Source of the DNA: Kiritimatiellia bacterium | Lineage (GTDB): Bacteria > Verrucomicrobiota > Kiritimatiellia > SLAD01 | Assembly (NCBI GenBank): GCA_007125875.1 | Contig: SLCI01000017.1 | Span: 1 to 6,326 of the forward strand | Direction: 5' to 3' | DNA: 6,326 nt | Part shown: positions 1 through 5,030 of the stretch, in pieces | Layout: each line of letters starts with the position of its first letter | How positions within the stretch are numbered: the stretch's first letter is position 1 | Position numbers and translations under genes: made by a program | The notes under the pieces: model-generated | The model's database searches: none | What the model was told of the DNA's origin: nothing | Seen by the model: only the letters and a program-made list of their open reading frames with translations

Positions 1-710
1 CGGAATGCATTCGCGTACTCACCAGCATATGCATAGCCCATCCCAGGGATCATGCCCAGTAGACCGCCCAACCAAGGCCGCTTATCTCTCCCTTGTTCAA
101 ACCGATGCACTGCCTCGATGGCTTCAGCAGCCTGTTCTTCCGGCAATCCTGCCAATACATCTCGGGCCGACTCCAACTGATTCTCCTGTATATGAATGCC
201 CGCTAATCGGCGACGTATGAAGTGATCCACTTCCAGATCAGGATCACTACGCATGAGCGTACTCCAATAGAAGCGTGCGCTGCCAAGATCGTTACGCTTA
301 CGGGCCACCTCCCCACGCAGCAACAATGCCGGCTGATCAAGTTGCGGCCAGGCATCTTCTGACAAGTCCAGCATCTGTTCGGCGACGCCGAGACGGTTGG
401 CTTCCATGTATTGATGGGCCGACGCCCAAAAGAATCCTGCCCGACCCTGCGGCCGATCAACCATTAACGCCAAGCGACGAAACTCCAACGCCGCCGACGC
501 CGAATCTTGTTCCTCAATCAAGCGCAAGGCCAAATAGAATTCAGGGCGATCGCTGGCTAGTGCGCTAGGAGTCACCCATAACAGGTGAAACGCGAATACA
601 CTCAGCAACAGGACAAGGACTGCATGTTGCCCCCGTCGGCATTCAAATAAATGACGCGGTCTATGAAGGCTCCCTCTCAGAAATAGCAATACAGTACCGC
701 ATGTTGTCAT
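1..710 (-). CDS. Exported helical-repeat (TPR-like) protein with C-terminal hydrophobic segment, partial
   Basis: The frame is open from the ATG at 710 to the window edge (236 codons visible, C-terminus missing). The start is chosen because ATG overlaps the TGA of the upstream YidD-like gene as ATGA, a translational-coupling arrangement. An N-terminal basic stretch (about residues 12-28) precedes a hydrophobic core (30-49, HAVLVLLLSVFAFHLLWV) and a possible cleavage site near SALA-S (residues 49-53), so export is likely although the n-region is long. Residues 55-205 are helix-rich, Ala/Leu/Glu-rich and TPR-like (EFYLALRLIEEQDSASAALEF, LGSARFYWSTLMRSDP). Near the edge is KRPWLGGLLGMIPGMGYAYAG (209-230), reminiscent of the PG.G..YAG motif of small two-helix membrane domains found after TPR regions (DUF5683-like), but too little is visible to assign it. 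The layout resembles the N-terminal half of its upstream neighbour, suggesting common ancestry. Function unknown; an envelope role is inferred. Confidence is high that it is a gene, low for role. Confidence 0.8.
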   Translation of the reverse strand, partial: MTTCGTVLLFLRGSLHRPRHLFECRRGQHAVLVLLLSVFAFHLLWVTPSALASDRPEFYLALRLIEEQDSASAALEFRRLALMVDRPQGRAGFFWASAHQYMEANRLGVAEQMLDLSEDAWPQLDQPALLLRGEVARKRNDLGSARFYWSTLMRSDPDLEVDHFIRRRLAGIHIQENQLESARDVLAGLPEEQAAEAIEAVHRFEQGRDKRPWLGGLLGMIPGMGYAYAGEYANAF

Positions 711-1567
711 CGGTTATATCTCCTGAACCAAAAGGAATGATCTTCAATCGGATTATAATATTTGACTTCTCCGTTAATCAGAATCGGACGGATACGGTGG
801 TTCACATGATCCGTTTCGCGAATCAGGCGATCAGCCGTCATGGGAATTCCCATCAGTCCATAGCGGCGCGTCGCCTGCAAGCAATACTCCGAGCAGCTTG
901 GATACATGGAGCAGCGCTGACCAATCGCTGGGCCAATCTGAGTTTGATAAAATCGCACCAAGCCGATCGCCGGCACTGACAGGAATGCCGGAACTGACGA
1001 AGCCGGAGGCGGAGGAGCGGCTGTTTCACGGATTGCGGGTGTAAAAAGGCGGCGGCTAGTGCGAAGCTGTTGTCGTAACGGGTGGCCCTCCTCCATTAAG
1101 GCGGGATTTCGGATCAAAAGCACCCAGAGCGAGTAGGCAGTCTGCGCAAAAAGTTCCGGGTTGGGACTGTCCGCGTATGCGCGTTGCAGCCAGTACAAGG
1201 CCGCACAGGGCTCGTCGTTGCTCCAATAGATGCGACCAAGCTGGAACTCTCCCCATGCGCCTAGTTCCCGGTCTTCTAAAGAACGAAGCAGATCGCTGGA
1301 ATCCTGTCTGATTTCCGGTTGATCGAACTCGCGCTGCAAACTGGACAAATGATAGATCACCAGCGCTTCAGTCTTCGCTATATCAGCAGATTGAGCGCGC
1401 AGCGCTTCCACCCATGCGCCGTCCCAATCCTGTTCTTGATACAGCGCACGCGCTAACTGCGCCGACGCATAGGTGCCAGCAAATGAGTCTGCAGGCAGGA
1501 CAAAATAAAGGGCGCTAATCAGTACGATTAGCGCCCTCAATCTAGCTCTAGGCTCTAAGAAAGACAA
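707..1567 (-). CDS. Signal peptide + TPR-like region + YidD domain fusion protein
   Basis: 286 residues. Residues 8-30 look like a signal peptide (RLRALIVLISALYFVLP, then DSFA-G as a likely cleavage site). Residues 35-175 are helical and TPR-like. A proline-rich linker (184-194, AAPPPPAS) leads to a YidD domain at about 198-258, with IGLVRFYQTQIGPAIGQRC and the family hallmark MYPSCSEYC (221-229; cysteines 219, 225, 229). Ordinary YidD is a stand-alone cytoplasmic protein of about 70-85 residues that aids YidC/Sec membrane insertion; here the domain sits behind an export signal and a repeat region. The start is TTG at 1567, two codons after the in-frame TAA of the preceding gene, with AAGG overlapping that stop codon; another TTG at 1540 is possible. 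The stop overlaps the next start (ATGA). A strong hairpin lies within codons 10-20, so expression is probably attenuated. The domain call is firm; the exact start and topology are less so. Confidence 0.88.
   Translation of the reverse strand: MSFLEPRARLRALIVLISALYFVLPADSFAGTYASAQLARALYQEQDWDGAWVEALRAQSADIAKTEALVIYHLSSLQREFDQPEIRQDSSDLLRSLEDRELGAWGEFQLGRIYWSNDEPCAALYWLQRAYADSPNPELFAQTAYSLWVLLIRNPALMEEGHPLRQQLRTSRRLFTPAIRETAAPPPPASSVPAFLSVPAIGLVRFYQTQIGPAIGQRCSMYPSCSEYCLQATRRYGLMGIPMTADRLIRETDHVNHRIRPILINGEVKYYNPIEDHSFWFRRYNR
1501..1536 (-). terminator. Terminator-like hairpin (candidate attenuator) within the YidD-fusion reading frame
   Basis: An 11-bp perfect inverted repeat, GGGCGCTAATC / GATTAGCGCCC, with a 5-nt loop occupies 1510-1536. 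Read on the minus strand it is followed directly by TTTATTTTG (1509-1501), the usual layout of a Rho-independent terminator. It lies after the two small exported-protein genes and inside the signal-peptide codons of the next gene. The same bases encode the hydrophobic core ALIVLISAL. Partial termination here would give more small-protein mRNA than YidD-fusion mRNA. This is inference from structure; no expression data are available. Confidence 0.7.
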
Positions 1568-1573
1568 AGAACC

Positions 1574-1861
1574 TTAGAAATAATTAGATCCATACTCGGC
1601 TGCCAATTCACTTGTCGTGATGCCTTCGTATCCTTGAATACCGTCCCAGATGGCCAAACCGATGTTCAGAATCGGGATCAACCGCCCCCACTCACGAAAG
1701 TGCAGATCCTTACCTTCGTTGAACTCACCTACGGTTCGTATACCGAAGCAGCAGCCTACCAACAGTCCGCCAACACCGCCGGGGCGTGCATCAACTTGTG
1801 CGGAAGGGACCATGCCCAACATTAAAAATAACGCGATCGCTGTTATTGCTATTTTTTTCAT
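1574..1861 (-). CDS. Small exported protein, second copy of a GGLLVGCCFGIRT family pair
   Basis: 95 residues if started at the second of two adjacent ATGs. The ribosome site AAGGAG at 1868-1873 is 3 nt from the first ATG (1864) but 6 nt from the second (1861), and the second start gives exactly the same length and MKK beginning as its paralogue. Residues 1-25 form a signal peptide (MKKIAITAIALFLMLGMVPS, cleavage near VDA-R). The mature part has a Gly-rich hydrophobic segment GGVGGLLVGCCFGIRT (28-43) with adjacent cysteines 37-38, a polar conserved block FNEGKDLHFREWG (47-59), a second hydrophobic segment (60-76) and GITTSEL. It is identical to the upstream copy at 48 of 68 aligned mature residues. 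No lipobox is present. I do not recognise the family. Hydrophobic-polar-hydrophobic order suggests a membrane hairpin or envelope-associated small protein. It lies 6 nt before the YidD-fusion start, so the two are probably co-expressed. Confidence 0.88.
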   Translation of the reverse strand: MKKIAITAIALFLMLGMVPSAQVDARPGGVGGLLVGCCFGIRTVGEFNEGKDLHFREWGRLIPILNIGLAIWDGIQGYEGITTSELAAEYGSNYF

Positions 1862-1867
1862 CATTTG

Positions 1868-1873
1868 CTCCTT
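1868..1873 (-). promoter_or_regulatory. Ribosome binding site deciding the start of the second small protein
   Basis: AAGGAG on the minus strand lies in the 21-nt gap between the two small-protein genes. It is 3 nt from the ATG at 1864 and 6 nt from the ATG at 1861, so it favours the second ATG. Confidence 0.75.
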
Positions 1874-1882
1874 AAAAATCGA

Positions 1883-2170
1883 TTAGAAGTACAGCGCGCC
1901 ATAATTCTGGCGCAACTCCGTTGTAGTGATTCCTTGAGCACCATCAATGCCGTTCCAAATGGCAAAAACCACACCAACGTAAGGAATCAATTGACCCCAT
2001 TCACGGAAGTGAAGGTCTTTCCCTTCATTGAACGCACCCGCTGTGCGGATACCAAAACAGCAGCCGACCAGCAAACCACCAATACCGCCACGCCCCTCGC
2101 CCGCATCACTGACCGATGGAGCCGCGAATAGCAGCACTGCCGTCAACATGACTAAACCAATTTTCTTCAT
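1883..2170 (-). CDS. Small exported protein, first copy of a GGLLVGCCFGIRT family pair
   Basis: 95 residues, first gene of the left operon. The ATG at 2170 has a GGAGG site 7 nt upstream and a promoter just beyond. Residues 1-23 are a typical signal peptide (MKKIGLVMLTAVLLFAAPSV, SDA-G cleavage). The mature protein of about 72 residues repeats the paralogue's plan: GGIGGLLVGCCFGIRT (28-43), FNEGKDLHFREWG (47-59), LIPYVGVVFAIWNGIDG (61-77) and GITTTEL. The paired cysteines sit inside the hydrophobic glycine-spaced segment, so they could form a vicinal disulfide, receive a modification or line a helix interface; none of this can be decided from sequence. The central polar block is unchanged between the copies, while the second hydrophobic segment and the tail diverge. 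Function unknown. Its position ahead of a YidD-domain gene suggests it may be a substrate or partner of that protein (inference). Confidence 0.9.
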   Translation of the reverse strand: MKKIGLVMLTAVLLFAAPSVSDAGEGRGGIGGLLVGCCFGIRTAGAFNEGKDLHFREWGQLIPYVGVVFAIWNGIDGAQGITTTELRQNYGALYF

Positions 2171-2177
2171 GCATCTC

Positions 2178-2182
2178 CCTCC
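2178..2182 (-). promoter_or_regulatory. Strong Shine-Dalgarno site of the first small protein
   Basis: GGAGG (part of CTGGAGGGAG) ends 7 nt before the ATG at 2170. This is near-ideal spacing and supports that start over an out-of-frame ATG 4 nt upstream. Confidence 0.8.
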
Positions 2183-2197
2183 AGTTAATAGACTCCA

Positions 2198-2226
2198 AGG
2201 ATAGGAATCCGACTCTCGCTCGTCAA
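2198..2226 (-). promoter_or_regulatory. Sigma70-type promoter of the small-protein/YidD operon
   Basis: On the minus strand TTGACG (2226-2221) is followed by a spacer of exactly 17 nt and TATCCT (2203-2198). Transcription would start near 2191, giving a leader of about 20 nt that just includes the GGAGG site. The -35 box matches consensus at five of six positions and the -10 box at four of six. No other comparable promoter was seen inside the operon. Confidence 0.65.
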
Positions 2227-2311
2227 GAGATTAAACGGGCGGTCTCGGTTCTCCTCCAGGGTCATTCAGTTCTCCGCACGGAATTTCTAATGAACGATTT
2301 GGACCCCATGT

Positions 2312-2398
2312 GGATGGACGGAGCTCTGCGACGCCGCGATAGGAATGGAAAATGGCTAAGCGCTGTGTGGCTTCCGGTCTCGCGGAGCTCGCCCCTCC
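2312..2398. repeat. 87-bp inverted-repeat-bounded element, unit 1 (variant core)
   Basis: Begins GGATGGACGGAGCTCTGCGA and ends CGCGGAGCTCGCCCCTCC. It has the same length and nearly the same ends as units 2 and 3, but the inner 33 bases (2341-2373) differ almost completely and lack their small inner hairpin. The 30-bp spacer that follows (2399-2428) is identical to the one between units 2 and 3. Confidence 0.8.
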
Positions 2399-2428
2399 AC
2401 ACGCGAGTCAAAGCATACTGTTCATTTT

Positions 2429-2515
2429 GGAGGGCGGAGCTCTGCGACGCCGCGATCTTGCATAGGCAAATGCAAACTCTTGTGCGGCCCCCGGTCTCGC
2501 GGAGCTCGACCCTCC
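2429..2515. repeat. 87-bp inverted-repeat-bounded element, unit 2
   Basis: The left end GGAGGGCGGAGCTCTGCGAC and the reverse complement of the right end GGAGGGTCGAGCTCCGCGAG match at about 19 of 25 positions, so a transcript could fold into a long stem. Inside, TTGCAT and ATGCAA around AGGCAA (about 2459-2476) make a second small hairpin. The size and terminal repeats resemble a REP/MITE-like non-autonomous element; no transposase is nearby. Confidence 0.85.
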
Positions 2516-2545
2516 ACACGCGAGTCAAAGCATACTGTTCATTTT

Positions 2546-2632
2546 GGAGGGCGGAGCTCTGCGACGCCGCGATCTTGCATAGGCAAATGCAAACTCTTGT
2601 GCGGCTTCCGGTCTCGCGGAGCTCGACCCTCC
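2546..2632. repeat. 87-bp inverted-repeat-bounded element, unit 3
   Basis: Almost identical to unit 2 (differences near 2606-2607 only) and placed exactly 117 bp further on, with the same 30-bp spacer at 2516-2545. The downstream flank leaves the repeat pattern after CCCTCC. The near-identity points to a recent tandem duplication of element plus spacer. Confidence 0.85.
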
Positions 2633-2658
2633 AACTTGTTGGGAGCTGCGTGTAAGTG

Positions 2659-2688
2659 GTTCTCCGCAAGCAAGTCTGCGCAGAGAAC
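2659..2688. repeat. Hairpin downstream of the M23 gene
   Basis: GTTCTC-CGCA and TGCG-CA-GAGAAC can pair as a 10-bp stem with a 2-nt bulge around an 8-nt loop, 21 bp beyond the M23 stop codon. A smaller 6-bp stem CTGCTC/GAGCAG with AATA loop (2705-2720) overlaps the stop itself. Neither is followed by a clear T-run on the minus strand, so they may mark a 3' end or stabilise mRNA rather than act as a classical terminator. Confidence 0.45.
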
Positions 2689-2708
2689 TTATTGTCCCTG
2701 AGCCCTGC

Positions 2709-3818
2709 TCAATAGAGCAGAATATTCATCCATCGCTCACCGGAGGCACCCAGCGCCCAATTTCCACTCCGCCGAACAATATGTCTGCGCCCGTTACGGC
2801 CGAGCACGTCTTCGTCGACATCGATCACATGCGCTCGATGCCGCCCCATTGCCCTTACTTCCTCCTCCGTCGCAGTTCGCCCGCTGAGTGGCACACCGGC
2901 TTCGGAAACGGTCAGCACCACGGCCTCGCCGCGATGCGGTGGTCCCTGCCAGAGCAACGGATAGCGAATAAAATAGTCCGGCGTCTTATCACTATGCAGT
3001 GCGATCGTGAAGGCAGGCGGTAGTTCTTGCAGATAATCCAACAGGCTGAATCGCAAATCGCCGTCGCGCTCGCCGAAAATCGCTAACGGGTCGATACCGG
3101 TCAGATTGAAACCGTGATAGGTGCCGTGCACGACCGGCAAGTCCTGCGTGCGATACCAGCTCAAGAAACGCTGATTCTTCACCACGCCGACCTCCAGATG
3201 TAAGTGTGCCCGCACCATGGGAAGTCCTGTGCTGGCGGTGTTTCCCATCACTCCAATCACTTGGCCGCGCTCTACCATTTGCCCCTCGGACAACCCTGGC
3301 TCAACGCGCGCGAGGTGCGCATACAGCGTGTAGATTTCGCCAACCGGGTCGTCATGCAGCAGCACAATGTAGATGCCGTAATTCGAGTTGCCGGCCACTC
3401 GGTTGATATAGCCCACTCGACCCTCAGCGACAGCATAGATTTGGTCGAGCGGACGCCCCCTTCGATCGCGCTGCATTGAGGCGATATCGATCCCCATATG
3501 AAAAGCCGGCAACAATCGACCGCCAAAGGATCGCGTGCGAGTGGAACCGAAAAGTGCAGACTCAATGCGCCCTGAGGCTGTCGGCTGAAAGACCTCGGTA
3601 GACTCAGTATTCCATAAGTCGTGCTGATCGGTCGGATACGTGTATTGGACGGGCGGCGGTCCAGCCGGCTCTTCCACGATCGGCGCCACTACGGCGGTCT
3701 CGGCCACCGCTTGATCTTCATGCGGGGAGCGCGACAGCAACCACCGGAATAAGTAGTAGTCGGCAATCAGCAGTGGAATGATCCACCACGCGTGACGCTT
3801 AAGAAAAGCCCACCACAT
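2709..3818 (-). CDS. Membrane-anchored M23-family metallopeptidase
   Basis: 369 residues from ATG 3818, which lies one base after the kinase stop codon. The frame is open further upstream but that part overlaps the kinase, so the Met beginning MWWAFLKRHAWW is preferred. A transmembrane segment (about 11-28) follows a short basic N-terminus, giving an inner-membrane anchor with the rest outside. After a Pro/Glu-rich linker (40-60) the LytM/M23 core spans about 97-215. It shows the zinc ligand pair H107/D111 in FHMGIDI, the catalytic-type H168 in YAHL and the H-x-H pair 205/207 in AHLHLE, so the site appears intact. M23 enzymes cut peptidoglycan cross-bridges or stem peptides, or act as LytM-type partners. 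An extra C-terminal stretch of about 120 residues (250-369) matches nothing I recognise. No Shine-Dalgarno is evident, so coupling to the kinase gene is likely. Confidence 0.88.
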   Translation of the reverse strand: MWWAFLKRHAWWIIPLLIADYYLFRWLLSRSPHEDQAVAETAVVAPIVEEPAGPPPVQYTYPTDQHDLWNTESTEVFQPTASGRIESALFGSTRTRSFGGRLLPAFHMGIDIASMQRDRRGRPLDQIYAVAEGRVGYINRVAGNSNYGIYIVLLHDDPVGEIYTLYAHLARVEPGLSEGQMVERGQVIGVMGNTASTGLPMVRAHLHLEVGVVKNQRFLSWYRTQDLPVVHGTYHGFNLTGIDPLAIFGERDGDLRFSLLDYLQELPPAFTIALHSDKTPDYFIRYPLLWQGPPHRGEAVVLTVSEAGVPLSGRTATEEEVRAMGRHRAHVIDVDEDVLGRNGRRHIVRRSGNWALGASGERWMNILLY

Positions 3819-3819
3819 A

Positions 3820-4968
3820 CTAAGCGTTATATACGGGGCAGCAGTCGGCGTCAGCCCATTGACGCATAAAGTCCGCCAACTCAGCCAGCGAGGGAGGCCG
3901 CGCATTCCGCACGTAGAAGCCTGACGCGCACACACCGCTGCCGATGGCTTCCTCCGGCTCTAATCCGGCCAGCAGTCCCCGGCAAAAACCGGCGTTAAAG
4001 GTGTCACCCGCCCCAGTAGTGAGCACCGGTGAGGGCGCGTAAGGACCTTCCAGGTGGCTTTCGCCTGTCTGCCCCGCCACATAAGCGCTGCGCAGCGGGT
4101 GGATTACGGCGTACTTGATTTGGAGGGTTTCACGGATGCGGAGGGCGCGATTGCGTAAATCCATATCGGTCTCCCCCAATAAGACTTGCTCGACCTGCGC
4201 AGATTCTTGTTCGTTCATCCCCAAAATCATATCCGCCTCGGCTTGCATGGCGGAGATCAACTCCAGCACCTCGCGAATATCTTCAGGCGTGCGTTTACGC
4301 GGGTCGGCGAGATCAATAAAGAACCAGAGACGTCGATTCGCCGCACCCAACACTTCTTGCAAACCTTTGAGGATTTCGTTCATGGCTGGCAACATCGTCC
4401 AGTTGACGGCCGCGATCATATCGAGCTGATCCACCAGTGCCATCAGTTCACCCGTCGACATCTGCGAAAGTAGATTGGACCAGTTGACCTCCTCGAGATT
4501 CTGCATTTGTCCCATCAGCAACTTACCGTCTACGAATTCCAGTGCATCTGTTGTTGCTGGGTTGCTCATCGAAATGACGCGATCGCAGGCCGCCGCAAAA
4601 TCGCTGAACACGGGATGCACTTCCGGCGCACCGATGCAACCTGCGTAGGTGATCCGACAGCCCAGATGGTGGAGACCATCAGCCATGATCGGGCCATTGC
4701 CGCCTAGCTTGATCTGCTGCGGCACCAACTCAATATTGGCGCTGTAGCCCGCCGCCGCCTTGATACGATCCGCGTAAGCGGCCATAGAGTCCATGCGCGT
4801 GTATCGATGAGTGTCCAGGCGCGAGTCGACAACGTGTAAGATGGTATCCAGAAACCCGTCAAAACCAACGAAGACCTTGGGCTGGCCTTGCGCTCGATCG
4901 AGTTTATCCGCCGCTGTTTTTATTCGTTCCGTGGTTGTAATCGCTTCATCCTCCACTATATTGGTCAC
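3820..4968 (-). CDS. PfkB-family carbohydrate kinase
   Basis: 382 residues starting at GTG 4968; the upstream ATG at 4973 is in another frame and hits a stop at once. Only a weak GGGG lies about 9 nt upstream, so the start is fairly but not fully certain. The ribokinase fold is recognisable: VGFDGFLD (34-41) in the first strand, LGGNGP (88-93) in the substrate-binding region, FIDLADPRKR (217-226) in the middle, and the PfkB signature TTGAGDTFNAGF (317-328) with the catalytic base Asp322 and anion hole. It transfers phosphate from ATP to a sugar or nucleoside hydroxyl; the substrate cannot be told from sequence. It is cytoplasmic. It is followed after one base by the M23 peptidase, so the two are probably one transcription unit. 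It is divergent from the YlbF-like gene, and the 62-bp gap must hold signals for both. Confidence 0.9.
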   Translation of the reverse strand: MTNIVEDEAITTTERIKTAADKLDRAQGQPKVFVGFDGFLDTILHVVDSRLDTHRYTRMDSMAAYADRIKAAAGYSANIELVPQQIKLGGNGPIMADGLHHLGCRITYAGCIGAPEVHPVFSDFAAACDRVISMSNPATTDALEFVDGKLLMGQMQNLEEVNWSNLLSQMSTGELMALVDQLDMIAAVNWTMLPAMNEILKGLQEVLGAANRRLWFFIDLADPRKRTPEDIREVLELISAMQAEADMILGMNEQESAQVEQVLLGETDMDLRNRALRIRETLQIKYAVIHPLRSAYVAGQTGESHLEGPYAPSPVLTTGAGDTFNAGFCRGLLAGLEPEEAIGSGVCASGFYVRNARPPSLAELADFMRQWADADCCPVYNA

Positions 4969-5013
4969 CGCATTAAGCCCCGCATGGGGGAAATGCCAAA
5001 TCAGAATTTATAT

Positions 5014-5021
5014 AAGGAGGG
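5014..5021 (+). promoter_or_regulatory. Strong Shine-Dalgarno site of the YlbF-like gene
   Basis: AAGGAGGG lies 9 nt before the ATG at 5031 and fixes that start. The AT-rich TTTATATAA immediately before it overlaps the site too closely to serve as a normal -10 box for a transcript that includes it. Confidence 0.75.
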
Positions 5022-5030
5022 TATAAACCG

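Larger units (their letters stand above)
2227..2708. other. Gene-free region holding a tandem repeat block
   Basis: This stretch separates the end of the M23 peptidase gene from the promoter of the small-protein operon. Most of it (2312-2632) is three direct repeats of an inverted-repeat-bounded element. The remaining flanks carry a 10-bp direct repeat GTTCTCCGCA at 2269-2278 and 2659-2668, and a hairpin at 2659-2688. Long open frames run through it on both strands only because the 117-bp period is divisible by three. They have no ribosome site and no recognisable protein, so I call no gene here. Confidence 0.7.

Noticed and set aside
1883..2170. Bacteriocin or toxin-antitoxin reading of the small proteins
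   Set aside because: No double-glycine leader, no immunity or antitoxin gene, no ABC exporter; a signal peptide and a YidD neighbour do not point that way specifically.
2312..2632. CRISPR-like array
   Set aside because: Only three units, 87 bp each, with identical rather than unique spacers and no cas genes.
2262..2669. Long open frames on both strands encoding a 39-residue tandem repeat peptide
   Set aside because: They arise from the 117-bp repeat period (divisible by three). They have no ribosome site, are open on both strands at once, and match no protein family.
3819..3935. N-terminal extension of the M23 peptidase by 39 residues
   Set aside because: It lies entirely inside the kinase coding end, and the Met at 3818 is followed at once by a normal membrane anchor.
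4969..5030. Promoters for the divergent kinase and YlbF-like genes
   Set aside because: TTGGCA-17-TTAATG on the minus strand would start transcription past the GTG, and TATATA on the plus strand overlaps the Shine-Dalgarno site. CCCC-GCAT-GGGG at 4978-4989 is too short to call an operator.
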